A stretch of DNA of 64,000 bases, taken from NCBI GenBank assembly GCA_015039315.1, contig WIDE01000031.1, positions 38,251-102,250 on the forward strand, given 5' to 3'. The notes beneath the pieces are model-generated. The model was not told where the DNA came from. It did not search any database and was given only the letters and a program-made list of their open reading frames with translations. Numbering within the stretch: the first letter of the stretch is position 1; each line of letters opens with the position of its first letter. This document shows positions 22,487-35,239 of this stretch, piece after piece. Source of the DNA: Clavulina sp. PMI_390. Its lineage: Eukaryota; Basidiomycota; Agaricomycetes; Cantharellales; Hydnaceae. A program made the position numbers and the translations under genes.

Positions 22487-25246
22487 TATGGCAAGGATGC
22501 GGGGACGGAGCAGGTAAAGGGACAAAGAGGACGACTTCTGAGGGGTGAGGTCAATCCGAGACCTTTTTAACCATGTTCTAAGCAGACCATGGCTTCGAAG
22601 TAACTCCTCCAGGATCCGAGTAAGCATTTTCAAGTTTTTAGGCCGATGCCCGCGTAGATGAGATATCACAAACGACACAATTACTCACGCACAAGTCGGT
22701 CGTGTCGGGGAGGCCGCCACCCAGCACGTACCCGACGCGAACAGCTCGTCGACACATGTTTAATATACCTTATAAGATAGATTGAGCCATGGGAAGGTCA
22801 AAACCAGCCGAAAACACGTCCTTTGGCACCATAAGTGCTTGGTGGAGGGTATCATGGAAGGACAGACGCGTGACGTCATTTTCTCCCGTGACCCTTCTCC
22901 CCTCGTTTCGCTGTGCGGTAGAGCGCTAGGTAGCTCGGGGACGGTGCTAGCAAGAAGCACGGAGTGCAGTGTAGATGGGACGAGACCAAGGCGGGAGAGT
23001 GACACTGATGGTTCAGAAGGGCCTAGAGCTAGCTTCCATCGAATTTGGCAGCTTCCAAAAAGAAAAGTGAGCGGTGTGAGCGCTGATGCACGCCAATTGG
23101 TGGAAGTTGCGGTTGGCACAAGTTAGAGCTGCAGGAACGTATTGGTGAGACAATGCGGGAGGCGGTCGTGAACTAATACGAAGAGCTTTGAAGAAAAGAA
23201 CAATCAAGTCTGTTCATCATAGCTACCGAGTAGGATGATAGAAGGGTTACTTGGAAAAGATGCTGAATTAGAAACGCTGCCGCGAAGGATGATGCCCTCA
23301 CATCTTTGTGGCCACAATGTCAATTTGTCCGCACGAATTTACTATATCAATTAGCACGGAGGTTCCGACATGTGCAAGGTATTAGGTGAATGAAGAAAAC
23401 TGGCGCCCAATCAACTAGAACTCATGACGCTCACTGTCAATGGTGAGAGTCGGAGTTTGGCGTCGATTGTTTGGACCAAACATACAAAGTGGAGCACGTG
23501 AAGCGCAACATCACCCACGAGCTCACTTGTAGTGGCTCATGGTAATCCTACTCGTTACACAAGCACAGGCCGAATCGTCTACCGATATGGCCCGAGGGGC
23601 ATCACATTCATCTGACCTGTGGCTTTCGACTGGCCATGCATCAGTCCGCACTCCATTTATTCATAGTTGACGAAACACTTTACCTTGGAGCATTGCTATC
23701 CAGCCAAGTAAATCATGTCCATATACTCCATACTTTATCAGGGCAACTTCGCCATTCATACCAAGTTCAATGCGCTTACGTGTTGACAGCTGGGTCAGCT
23801 CAACGTAGGTATGACCTAGGATTCATTCACCACTTTCAGGCGTGATATCGATCTTGTTTCAAGCCCAGAGGCTACCAAAGAAGAGACCGAGACCGAGCGC
23901 TTGCCACTTTCCCCCCACGCAACCACCCACGTCAAACAGGAAGCGCTCAACTAGCATGCAACAACTTCAGGCTCAAGAGGAACTATCAGATGGGACTTTG
24001 GGGCGCTCTGAGCTGATTGCGTCGACAGATTTTGGGATCTCATTCTGTCACCTAATGCATATCACCGCGCTCGTCTCCTCCCCCACCTCTCTACTCGGAG
24101 ATGAGGCTGAGAATACAATTACGATACATCTGATACCGCGACTAACTAAATCCCAGGCACTCTATCGTTATTCAAGCACCACGTTGTACAACGAAGGCGA
24201 ATCTCTTGGCCAAGATCTCAGCAACGAAGCTCATAAGCGCCATTGATCGACCGGCGGCTAGATCCCTACATTTCGGATAATTTCAACCTTCCCGCCTCGA
24301 GTCTATTCATTGGATTGAGTAGACCCCGCGGCTCCCGTTGCAGCCCGGAGTCACCAACAGCAAAGATTACCGAGTAGTTCGGACCCAAGCACTGAAGCAC
24401 GATCAACTATCTAAAGGGGGTTATGAAGCCGCGACTTTTCCTGGTGGAAAAATTTGACGAACAAACAGCTCTAACACTAGATGATCAAGTCATGGGCACT
24501 TGCTGGGCCGTCCATGTACCCCTCACTTGGCTTTCCAGAATCAGGACCAAATCGACCATCTCCGGATGATGCCCGGTGCCAAAGAGCGGTGTGATCCTCC
24601 ATCATTAATGAGACAATACTACAATCTAAATCTGGCACGATGCTCGTGACTAGGATTTAACCTTGCACTAAGATCTCACTAAGCCCCAAAAGAAATCGTG
24701 AAACAGAGAATGCTCGAATGCGGTACCCCGGACCAGGCGTGCACGGGAGTCGTAAGGGGCTCGAGGTCAGGTTTCATGGGGTAAGATGAGACATGACCGC
24801 TGGATAAGTATGGGGTTACTTCTCGGATACTCGTTATCTTATTGCGGTTTGGAATGTGGGTCATTGTGTGAGTTAACTCAACTTTGACTTCAGTTTCCTA
24901 CATCCTTGCCACTTCCTTTCACCTCCACCTTACCAAGGATTCGGGACGTTACGAGTAACACGACGTGTTATGAGGGACTGAAGGGCTGGCCCGTTACTGA
25001 CAGCTCGGTGCCGAATCCCGCTCCCCACACTGCGGGCCGCTCTCATTCCTATCCCAGATTTACGGACGTCAAGCAAGCGTTCCGCTGATGCAGGGTCCAC
25101 TGTATGCGAGCTTCATGACGCTCCATCGTTGCAAATTCAGACGGCTTCATCGCGATACTTAATAGTGGACGCAGAAATATGCCTTCTCGAAAAGCTTGAT
25201 GCCAACTTCCCTCATTCTTTTCCACAACCTCACATAGCACAGAACG
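22487..25246. other. Long intergenic region without recognisable gene
   Basis: About 2.8 kb separates the PriA-like start from the DUF6534-type gene. No frame shows a domain, a membrane pattern or a coherent intron series. The left end contains the PriA-like promoter, the right end that of the membrane protein. Confidence 0.5.
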
Positions 25247-27428
25247 ATGTCGGCACCGGACCCATTATTCATGGCATCTCACTATGCCGGGCCCATTCAA
25301 GCTGGCGCTTACGTGAATACCTTATTCGTTAGTACTCTATCATTACATTGAGCAGCATGAGCACTGACTACCCCGGGTGATGCAGACCGGAGTCGCGTTG
25401 ATGCAGCTTCAAGTTTATGTACGGAAGTACAGAAAGTATGTGCCTCGACCCCAACCCTCCCAACTATCTGCGTTGACGAGCCGAATCTACAGTGACACCA
25501 TAATAATCCGATTATTGGTTGCTGTGTGCTGTATATTGATGGCTCTTAATACTGCCACAACCTGCTTCCAAGCTTACAATCAGAGTATCGTGCACTTTGG
25601 TAAAGACAATCCATTTATACGCAGTTCAGTGGTATCGGCAGACTCACTTAATTTGCTTTGGCATTAGGAAGCGTCGAGGCTACCTATACCTTTAGCCAAC
25701 GTATGTCCACGGTTTTTAGCTACCTTGTTAGTACTGCACTGATATTGCTTTTCTACAACGACCTCGACTGGCTTGATAGCTTTCCAAATAAGTAAGCACC
25801 TATTTGTCTATTATAGAAATATCACACTGACAGCATTTTGCTAGATTTGGATCTGGTGAGTCGATATCGACCTTACGACTAGTTATACACTGACGCTGAT
25901 ATACCCCTATCCCTTTTGGCCTCTCCTCAAGCTGGTATTTACGTCGACATTTGTCCAATTGTTCTTTGCATGGTGCGAGAAGCCCCTAGTGTTATCGACA
26001 AGCACCTCAAACTCATATCGGCCCACAGGAGAGTAAAGCGATTGACAGGGAGGACTTGGGTACTGGCTATTGTTGCTATAATGGTACTTTTCAACTGGGG
26101 TACGCTTTCCTAGTGTGCGCTATATCTTCAGCTCTACTGAAATTCTCACTTCGGGTCTCTTAGCCGTAACGATTGCTTCAGCTTGCAGTATGTGGCAGAA
26201 TTTTATTGATTACCACCAGCAAATCGAGTCTGAAATGAATTTTGCTTAGTTGGGCACGTCCACGCCACAATTCTTCAAGCTTTTTCTATCACTGGGTATG
26301 TGATTCATTCAACGCATTAATTTTCGACCTGCTAAGCGTTTTGCAGGTGGTCTGTAGCACTAGCAGTCGACATTCTCATCACAACGAACCTTGTGCTGTT
26401 CTTTGTACGCCGATTTTCCAATCTCTTCGCCAGCCTACTAAAATATCTTCCTTGTAGAATACCCGAAAGACTGGGTTTTCTGATACAGACGATTTCCTCG
26501 GAAGATTAAATCGATGTATGGGTATTTCCTTATGTAAACCTCTAACACCATTTCTTACACCTGGCGTTCTATTAGTGACCGTGCAGACTGGTGTGGTCAT
26601 CTCCACATGGAATGTGGCCATCATTATAACCCTTGTAAGTATATTCTTCCTCATAATTCTTCGCTCGATACTCACTCACTCACTCGCCCCACTTTTCAGG
26701 CAACTACAGTAGGTCTTGGATCTCTAAAGCAGCGACCCTGGCTTAACCTTTTCTCCAACAGTCCGACTTTACGGATCTTGCATTTATCCTCGCATCCCCT
26801 CCTCTTTATGTCATCACTCTATTGTCCTCTCGTGAGTATCCTCGCTCTTGCCCACTCTCGGTTCCTTTGATTACTCACTTTTATCTGTAGTAAATTCTCG
26901 CCACGCGACGGGACATGGTAATCATTGGTCAGATGATACACCATGGACGAATTCAGCCAACTTGACTGGTCCTCGGAGGGTGTGCACCTTTTTAAATAGG
27001 AAACTCTGACGTGTCCGTTGACTTTGACATCCCCTCACATTCAGACAACCAACCACGGCTTATCCAACATTCAAGTTACTCGCACCATTGAACAGAACGA
27101 AGCCTATGCACTTGACGAGCGATCCCCCGCTCCGACTGCTAGTGAGCCGGTTAGCCCTTGGTCTGCTCCTACTCACCCATATGCCACCTCCCGCGCAGCT
27201 GCACAGCCGACGACGAATAGTAAAATTTCCCACCTGGTGAATATGGCGCCTCGCGAGATCTCCCAGGGCGATATCGACGAGGAGAGCGAGAGCGGGAAGG
27301 TGGATCTGGAGCTAGCGAGCGACCACATGAGGCTGAGCCTTCCGCCTAGTCAGAACAATGTCGCAGTCCCACAATACGACGTGTATGATGGAACGCAGCG
27401 GAATGATGCAAAGGGCCGGGCAATGTGA
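25247..27428 (+). CDS. DUF6534-type multipass membrane protein with micro-exons
   Basis: This is a basidiomycete integral membrane protein of the roughly 7-TM DUF6534 type, function unknown. The start at 25247 gives MSAPDPLFMASHYAGPIQAG. Supported pieces in order are TGVALMQLQVYVRKYRK, a TM with LLVAVCCILMALNTATTCF, FVQLFFAWRVKRLTGRTW, WSVALAVDILITTNLVLFF, NTRKTGFSDTDDFLGRLNR, VQTGVVISTWNVAIIITL and the terminal SLNSRHATGH motif of the family. A Pro/Ser-rich cytoplasmic tail ends at 27428. About 15 short exons are needed, including a 12-nt exon (25780-25791) and an 11-nt exon (25845-25855), both keeping frame. The junction near 26980-27046 is less certain. It lies between the two PriA-like genes on the opposite strand. 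Confidence 0.78.
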
Positions 27429-28111
27429 TTCCTGCTGTTGTAGAATGACGTGTGCCAATACTTGTATTGGGTTTGCTGAGATACATGGGGGCCTGTTGTT
27501 GTGCTATACCGTATAATTAACCTGTATATAGTTGGAATACGAGGGAGTTTGTTGGTTTACGAATGTGACGACACTAATGACAAGATCACAATCGGGTTCA
27601 CTCAGCTGCGCGACGTAGGTCCAAGAAGAATGGGCAATCGCTCTCTTACAGCTACAAGGGGCTAGGGACTTATAGCTTTTTCTAAAAAGCAAATTCATGG
27701 CAACATGTGTCTAGGCCCGAACAAGAAAGGAGTCCTCGGAATACTGGCATTTACAATGTGAAGATCAAGAGAAGTGGTTTAGTGATCGTTGACTAGAAAA
27801 AAAAGAGTAATGAAGCGTGAAGGCCCAGATGATGGCTCAAGAAACTAAAGAGCCACAGTCTGGAAGAGGATACGATGTTCAGACACGATAGGAGGGGGGG
27901 TGGATGTTGAGGTCTGCCAAATGAATAGTCTCAGGACTTGAAAAGTACCAAAGTCGACTCAAACGAACCAAAGGTAGGGTCATCATTCGTCCGCCACTTC
28001 GTGCCAGTCGGATTCCAAACGAAAAAATTCATCTCAGCAAAGTCAAGCGGCAGCATGAAGACTCATGAAGATGGTGCCTCTTGCGTCATGCCATTTGAGC
28101 GCGCGGCCAAA
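27429..28111. other. Convergent intergenic region
   Basis: This interval holds the 3' ends of the DUF6534-type gene (plus) and the second PriA-like gene (minus). A TGTATAT motif near 27523 may belong to the polyadenylation signals. No gene is seen. Confidence 0.4.
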
Positions 28112-29164
28112 CTACACATGGAGGTCGCCACTATGACCCTGAGCAACACGCGCCGCCACCTCGACACTCTTTCCCTTCGGCACACACTGCAACAGTCCCT
28201 CCCTCTCAGCCGCAGCGCCGACAGCCGGAGCCAACTCCCAACCCTTGCGACACTTCTTCACGACGCAGGCTCCTCGTAGGCACTCTACGTCGCTCACGCC
28301 CTCCTGGGCCGTGCAGTCCACACCCGGGACGAGGCTCTCGATCTCGCCTTTTGAGAGTCCGAGTGTGTAGGGAGCTACACATCCGCCGCAGCTCTCCAAG
28401 TTGGTCTGCACGTCAAGGCATTCGTACGCTTCGACAAGAGCGTAGTTGAAAGGCGCGATGATATGCTCGTTCTTCTTTTTCTTGCCATTCTCGTTTACAG
28501 TCCGCGTGGGTTCTTGGGAACCGTAGCCAGCTTCAGCGAGGGCCTCGGCGTACGACAGACCAGTGGGCAAGCCGCACTTGGTTAGACCCCAGTCGCACTT
28601 GTGCTCGAGACGCGCGAGGTCTGCAGGCGAACGCTTGCGGCCGCTGGGGGATGACGAACCTGGGCAAGAGGAGACTGGTGTGCCGGTTGTGATAAGTACG
28701 TCGAGGGCGAGGTAGGTGGCGGCTTCCCCAGCGATAGCAAAGGCGCTAGCAGCGATGCTGTTCGTTTGGCAGAAATCTAGATGAGGTAGGGAGAGTGGAA
28801 GGCAGGGCCACGTGATTCGTTAGTGAATAGCTGGTGGCGAAAATCGAAGAGTGGGAAGACAGGGTGAGAAAGTGTACATACCAGCAATCCCGCTCACGCT
28901 ACATCAGAGAATGAATGGACTTTATGAGCAATGACGTCCAACAGCCCAAAAATTCTTGAATAGCTAATGAAGGAGACAAAGAAAAAGGTCTACGTACCAG
29001 ATACATGCATCAATCGCTCCATAAATAGTGCCTAAAACCCCCAAGTCGGCATTGACGTTGGCGCAGATATCACGAGGCTGCAAGAGGGCCGCGGACACAT
29101 GGGGGATAATTGAACCCAGAGAAGCGACGACTGGGAGCCATTTTGTCACCTTGGGGACGCGCAT
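28112..29164 (-). CDS. Secreted PriA/Cpl1-like cysteine-rich protein, copy 2
   Basis: This is a paralogue of the gene at 21433-22486, encoding 282 residues from exons 29164-28998, a 17-nt micro-exon 28898-28882 and 28776-28112. The N-terminal signal peptide (MRVPKVTKWLPVVASLGSII) is followed by ALLQPRDICANVNADLGVLG, matching LLEPRDTCAQVNAALVVLG of copy 1. Both carry the motif RKRSPADLAR and the C-terminal Cys domain (YECLDVQTNLESCGGC ... PGVDCTAQEGVSDVECLRG). It is predicted to be secreted. Only the 17-nt exon lengths are identical; the two introns differ in length and sequence, so the duplication is not recent. Confidence 0.86.
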
Positions 29165-30990
29165 TATGACTGGCTTGCGATCGATGACAGCTGCTGTGGA
29201 GCGCGCGAGGGAGCAAGGACTCCAAAGAGGAAGCACCCCCGAGGGGCGAGGGAGGTGTGGATCCTTTTAAGGACTGGCGGCAAGCCTCTTACATCAGTGA
29301 GTTTCGGCCATTTTTTCTCAATCATGATGAAAGTACTGTATGGGGGAGATACGATTGGGGCTTGGAGCTGACGTGCGAGGCGAGAATTGGCGGCAAGGCT
29401 GGGCGTGCGGTTCGAATCGACTGGCGATAGGATTGGATTTAACGCCGCAGTTTGCTGAGTAGTAGTAAGTAGCAGCAAGAGTCCCCTCATTTCGCCAGAG
29501 AAGGATGTGCAGGTCCAGATCAGATATACGTCAAATCGGATCGAGTGTACAGCATGATTCATTGTAAAGTTGACAGCTTTACGATGGAGTGAGAAAATGG
29601 AATGCGGAACGAATCGGCATGCCCTGTCGATCAGGTTAACGCTCGGCGTAGGATCAGGAACGAGTGGCGGAACGTTCGAGCGGGGTCCACACGACTTGGA
29701 TAGGCGTTGCTGGACGTGGTAGATTCTGCTTATCGAGGACGGGGGAATCTTTGGATTCTTCGCCGTGATCGAGCTCGGCGCCTCATTGTGCAATGGAAAA
29801 GATGCCGACGCCGCCAACAGGCTGAATAGGTGGAGAAGCACATGGAACCTTCCCGACCCTATAGTGAGCGTTGCATATTAAAGTGAAATTTTTGGAAGAG
29901 GCTGAAGACTCACAAAAAGCCACATTTTTTGGCTTCTTATCATGTATGGAAAAATATGCACATCACACGCATCATGGCATGTGCACACGACTGCTGAGTG
30001 ACTTGACATGCAACACTTGACAGCTCCAGCTGTACCACTTTCCTATTGTGGGAAGTACTTTGGGGAGTACCGATTAGAAGTGAGGGATAATATTCGGAAG
30101 TGTTTGCTCGGTGTGGCTTGGATGAAGCACTCCTCGCGTCAGCCTGGAGCTACCAACTCGTGCCATTTTGTGAATACAGATTAGCGCGCTGATAAACAAA
30201 GGCCAGATATAGAGGGTGCGTGCACGTTTCAGTTCATAGGTCCCCAGCATCGCCTATGCACTGTATAGTCCACATTGAATCACTGCTGGATTGACATGAT
30301 CGCGCATCAGAGCGAGGTCTGGGCCTGAGAAAGATTAGGAAGTACAACTCCGGGGGACGGTTCTTATCCCGAACTGAAGCAATACTGCAGAAATTCAGTT
30401 GCTAAATGCAAATAACGACGGCGTAAAATGCGAAAGCACTCGATCATTGCATTCGGTGGCTCCCAGCTCCAACACGCGGTTTGACCACGCTGAGGGTCGA
30501 TATGTCAAGGCCTTTATTAGCAGACAAAAGAGCGCGAGTACCCAGAGTATGAATTCAAGTGAGAAGTGTGTCGTGGTGTAACGTTGTTGTTGACACCTGC
30601 TAGGTCGCCGAGTGATTAAGCGCCGCCCCGATCAGGCAGTAATTAATCTTAGCAGTGCCACCGTCTCCCACATTGACCCAGGCCTGGGACCCGGACAGCC
30701 CAGCCCAAACCCAGAAAACACTCTGATACCTTCAAGTCTTTTGGTCACCTCTGATAAGATCTTGGCTCTTGATCTACCTCTAAGCGCCAGGTTATATCAA
30801 ACGCTTAGGCGCCTGGTCCGCTTTCATCGCGTGAAACTGAACGGCTTCTCAAAAGCCCGAACCCGGAAGGTAGGCACTTACTCCCTACTCACTACTACGA
30901 CTGCTCTAGCTCTGTTTCTAAAGAATAATCGCTGCTATCTCTCCTCCATAACGCTCTGGTTCTCCTAGTCTCTGAATCTCTCCCTAAACC
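29165..30990. other. Long intergenic region (divergent promoters)
   Basis: About 1.8 kb separates the divergent starts of the PriA-like gene (29164, minus) and the DsbA/GST-kappa-like gene (30991, plus). A few long frames exist on the minus strand (29164-29841), but they show no domain and no splice logic. They are not called. Confidence 0.45.
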
Positions 30991-32339
30991 ATGGCCCCTC
31001 CACCTCAACGAAACATCGCCGAGCTTGTGTTCGATGTAGGCAACCCTTTCTGTTATATCGCGCTTGTTACTCTCGTAAGGTGAGATTCTTTCCTCTTGTA
31101 TCAACTTCAACAAGCTCCACGGAGTACTCTTCATGGATTGCATTTAAGCTTCCAGAACTGAAACTTCACTCGCGGCTTACCTGAAAGCGAACGCTTTCGA
31201 ACTTATGAAACCCGGACCCTCATAGCTGATCCTCGATTTCTGTTCGCATTTAGGTATCGCCACACATGGAACCTCGAGCTTGATCTATCTCCTGTTAGTC
31301 TCTTGCTTTCCTTTGTACGTAAGTCTGGTGTTGATTTGGCGTTGACTTCGTGCAGGTCTTCTCCCCACATCTTTACGATGCAACTGGAGATGGACAGCCA
31401 ATACCTATGGAACTGAAGCGATTGTACCATGTATGTCTCGTGTCTTCGATCCTTGACTGGATGCTTACTTGAACTCAGGAACACGATATTATGCGAATGG
31501 CGGAGCAATGGGGAGGTATGGCTGCCATAGATAACGCTCCCACTCACCTCTCAATGAAGCTGACGATAATCCTGTACAGTCGCGATTCGTCGTCCTCAAC
31601 CCGCGTCTGTCAACAAAGTCACCACCCTCCAGATCATGAACTTCCTTCGCATCGTGAAGGAGTCGGAGAGCATGGACACATTAGTCGCTTGCACTATCAC
31701 GCTCTATGTTTGTGTTGTGTTCCTGTGTTCGCTATCACATGTTAGACTGATGACATTTCATGCTCTTTCCAGGAAGAGATCTATGGGCAACAAACCCCTA
31801 TTGACGCGCCTACCTTCTACCACTGTCTTACAAAAGCCACTCCAACAACCCCAAATCCTCCTCTGACTCGCAAACGCCTTCAAAAGCTCCTCGGGCGTAG
31901 CAGACTCACCCCCAAGGCTGAGGATGCTATGAAGGGGCTCGCAAAGCACGTCTGGGAGAAGCGACAGGTGTTCTCGATGCCCTTCACTGTCGTATGGGCC
32001 ATCCCTCGCCGTGTAGAGGACCGAGACGCGGACGAGAAGCGTGATTTGGAGGCGAAGAAGCAGACTCGGGAGAGTGATGTGTTCTGGGGCTGTGACCGCT
32101 TCGAGTTTATGGCCTGGTTGTGAGTACCCCTTTCTTTTCTCTTTTTTTGGGTCGCGTGCCGTCAATTTGACATATATCATGGTCGGCTGATCGCTGATGT
32201 ACTGTTTGTTCGCTTGCGTAGCCTTGGTCCTGAGTACGCGTGGTGCGGCCCGTGGCCTGATGGACAGGACCGTTCAGGCGCGCATCCAAACGTCCCCAGC
32301 CCCGTTGTTGATTTCGTGTACCCGCAAGCCAAGCTGTGA
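30991..32339 (+). CDS. DsbA-like thioredoxin-fold protein (GST-kappa / HCCA-isomerase type)
   Basis: This is a probable glutathione-dependent enzyme with the DsbA-like thioredoxin fold used by kappa-class glutathione transferases and 2-hydroxychromene-2-carboxylate isomerases. Exon 1 (30991-31079) encodes AELVFDVGNPFCYIAL, which aligns with the family's N-terminal FDxxSPYSY active-site strand; here a Cys occupies the usual Ser/Tyr neighbourhood. Splicing gives VRYRHTWNLELDLSPVFSPHL, then MNFLRIVKESESMDTLV, a helical insert (LTRKRLQKLLGRSRL) and a C-terminal end EFMAWFLGPEYAWCGPWPDG. At least seven exons keep one frame to the stop at 32339, giving about 300 residues. A specific substrate cannot be named. 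Confidence 0.75.
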
Positions 32340-32568
32340 TGTCATCCGTGATGTGAATTAATTTGTACGATTGAGAACCATAATTTACCCTTTAGCCAAT
32401 GCCCGAACGGTGTGTTGCGCGCGCGATCTTACCTCCTAACGCTCATAGGCACATTGTTTCCGACTCTCTACTATTGTCATCGCTTAAGAGCAGGTTTGAT
32501 TCGAGTGCATAATTCGTGGGCATAACACATGGCATATAATGGTAATAATATATTAGAAAACTACAAAG

Positions 32569-34080
32569 CTAACCATCGAAAGATAATTGGGATAGGCGGA
32601 TGGGAATCCCAACTCCTATATCGTCCATCGCATATTTGGGTATAGGGTTCTCAAACTCATATTCATCCTCGAAATCGAACCCAACATGGTCCTCGTAGGG
32701 ATCCTCCGCTGCGGAATCCACGCTTTCTGCGCCCAGAACCTCCTCCAATAGGCCCCAATCAAGCTCTGTCCGCACGCTCGGTGAATACACGCGTTCCGGC
32801 AATCTCCCGCCCCGAACGTTGTCTACCGAACCACGGGTAAGGGACGTAAACTCGCCCGAGGAGGAGGGAAGTGGACCTGGCCGAATAGGACCCTTGCCAA
32901 ATTGCGATTGCGCGCGCGACAATTCGCCACGCCGTAAAGCAGCGCTGCGGCTGTACATTGTAGACGCGCGATTGAGAAATGAGGCACGATATGTGAATGC
33001 TGAAAATAACACTGTTGGCGAGTCTTGAGCTTCCGATGACTCTTTGTTCGCGCGGGATGAGCCTGGTGGTGGGACGTAGATGTGAAGATTGAGCGGGGAT
33101 TTGGGCTTGGTTCTCTTCCGCTTCATCATACCAGGTGGTGGAGAGGGGATGTGGGGGTGAGCGTGATGGTAGAAGGAATGGGCGTATACAGGTGTTTGGG
33201 GGATGCCTGGGGTACGCGCTGGGACGGGTACGCGGACAAGGGGGAGGGGGGCGGGTGGGTGGGGACTGGCACTGGTTTGTTCGTCATGGGTTAAGGATAA
33301 GGAGGAAGAAGATGCTTGAGAGGAGGTGGTGGTAACGGACGAGGAACATTGTGCATGTGGTTGAAGCTGTGGAGGTCTTGGAAGAGCGCGGAAAGACCTA
33401 CTCCGCTTTTGGTCTGTACCTTCGGGCAGCTGTGCGGATGATAGATTATTACCAGGCACGGGTGGGAGTAAACGGATTTGGGGTGAGGGAGATGTTGACC
33501 TGAAGGATGATCGAGGATTTGCCATATCAGGTATGGGTAGGAGGAGTTGGGAAGAATTTGAGGATGATTGAAAGTTTGAGGGCAAAGACATGGGGCGAGG
33601 GGAAGAGGGGGAGATCGCGGAAGCGAAAGGACGCGTTCTCGAGGAAGGTGGGGTCACTGTCTCCGAGTACGATGATTCGGATGAGAATGATGAGTCGCGA
33701 GAGTCCATCGAGTCAGGTGGCGCTATGGACGAGACGTCTTCTGAGCTACCGCTTTGAGGTGTTATCCGAGAGTCTGGACTACCCATAATCGGGCTGAGAA
33801 CCTTGCTCTTGGAGAGATCGAATACCGCAGAAAACGCGGTATGAGGCTCGAGCTTTGCATCAAACCCGTCCGCAATGAAGGATTCCTCCTCTACTGGAGA
33901 GCTGAAGTAGACCTCTGGAGTGTAGAATGACGGCCCTTCCGAGGTGATCCCCGAGCCAATGTGTCCAGTATTGTTGTGGATGATGCTGCTTGGTAGGTGA
34001 AGGTTCCGTGCGCCAGCGAGAAACCGTTTCACAGACCAACCAGTAGCGCGTAAATGTTTTGGGACGCCTTCTATCTCCAT
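32569..34080 (-). CDS. Ser/Pro-rich low-complexity protein, unrecognised
   Basis: This is a single-exon frame of 503 residues starting MEIEGVPKHLRATGWSVKRF. I do not recognise a family. The first 50 residues look ordered, most of the remainder is Ser/Pro-rich (SSFSSESSYSET, PSSPRPMSLPSNF), and a basic patch MKRKRTKPKSP could be a nuclear localisation signal. The C-terminal 60 residues are acidic (EDEYEFENPIPKYAMDD). Length without stops and protein-like composition support coding. Intron absence is unusual for this genome, outside the F-box genes. Confidence 0.7.
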   Translation of the reverse strand: MEIEGVPKHLRATGWSVKRFLAGARNLHLPSSIIHNNTGHIGSGITSEGPSFYTPEVYFSSPVEEESFIADGFDAKLEPHTAFSAVFDLSKSKVLSPIMGSPDSRITPQSGSSEDVSSIAPPDSMDSRDSSFSSESSYSETVTPPSSRTRPFASAISPSSPRPMSLPSNFQSSSNSSQLLLPIPDMANPRSSFRSTSPSPQIRLLPPVPGNNLSSAQLPEGTDQKRSRSFRALPRPPQLQPHAQCSSSVTTTSSQASSSSLSLTHDEQTSASPHPPAPLPLVRVPVPARTPGIPQTPVYAHSFYHHAHPHIPSPPPGMMKRKRTKPKSPLNLHIYVPPPGSSRANKESSEAQDSPTVLFSAFTYRASFLNRASTMYSRSAALRRGELSRAQSQFGKGPIRPGPLPSSSGEFTSLTRGSVDNVRGGRLPERVYSPSVRTELDWGLLEEVLGAESVDSAAEDPYEDHVGFDFEDEYEFENPIPKYAMDDIGVGIPIRLSQLSFDG

Positions 34081-35239
34081 GTTGCGATTAATGAAACGCC
34101 AAGTCTGCCTATTAGGCTAGTAGTCGGCGTTGAGGAAAGGCGAAGTGGGATGCGGCCCACGGGGTGAGAGTGCGAGGGAGTTTAGGTCTCCGATGGCCTC
34201 CAACGCAAACCCATATATAACAGAGTGGGAGTTCCAAGGGCGAATCTACAGAGCCATCATTGAGACGATCAAGTGGTGTGAGTAAACAATTCAGTTGATG
34301 GATCTAATTCGGGACCCGAGCTGATGCCGACTCTGCTGTGATGGGCACATTACCAAAATATTGGATTTAGATTCCCATTCCACAAGACGATTGGGTCCGC
34401 TTCTCACCTGTCAGCATTCGACGCGCGGATTCTTCCTGGCACAGTCTTCTAGTCTTCGGCCAACCTAACGGAATGACGATGCTCCACATAGCTCCTCCTA
34501 TCCTTCACTGGTGCCAAGACAAGACCGTGATGGGCAGCAAGACTCTGAAGCAGTGCCGCCGGTTTTCCCACCATGAGTGGAAACCGTATCCACACACGTC
34601 GATCATCACAAGTTGAAGTTCCTACAAGTCCTATGCACTGCCACTATGGCCATTGCAAGGCGAATTCCGGTCTAGCTGTGCCTGGCATCCGATTCCGTTG
34701 GCAAGATTTGTCGGCTGGCCTCCGGTGGCCGCATAGGTTTTCTTCCATTTTGCGGGTGCACCCAGCACGATGCGCCTTGACCCACACAGCAGTCTTGACC
34801 GCAGCAAACATGGCCCAAAGCAACTTTGGTACCCTGCTACGAGGCTTGACAACCACTTTGATGCTATTGCAATTGTCGGCGCTGAGAAATCCGGAAGCCG
34901 ACTCCGTATCTGAAACCTCTCGACAATGATCCCGTCACTGAATCAATATCTGCTGGGGCTCGTTTCACAACGTTGGACGGGAAGCTGATCGTAAGCCACA
35001 ACCAATTCCAATTGCGGCCTATTCATATCTTAGAGGCATGGTCATTTTGGAGGAAGCAAATTTGGTGTTGAACGTTGGAGAGCAAGTCAGTCACGCGTGC
35101 CCATTCTTAGTGACACTTCTGCGAGCGACATACTCCTCCGTAACAACACCATCTACAACAAGGACTAGCTACTCCTCCCTACTCTTTGTGGCGTTATCTC
35201 CCACCTAGTGAGACAGGGACTGAATACCTTACTCAATAG
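34081..35239. other. Intergenic region without recognisable gene
   Basis: This is a divergent interval between the Ser-rich gene and the next F-box gene. Short frames near 34573-34929 overlap on both strands and have no domain content, so they are not called. Confidence 0.45.

Noticed and set aside
29164..29841. 225-residue minus-strand frame upstream of the second PriA-like gene
   Set aside because: It overlaps the 5' end of that gene in another frame, lacks domains and probably represents promoter sequence.
30600..30720. Possible tRNA-like segment near 30.6 kb
   Set aside because: No cloverleaf with a T-loop GTTCRA box could be built by eye.
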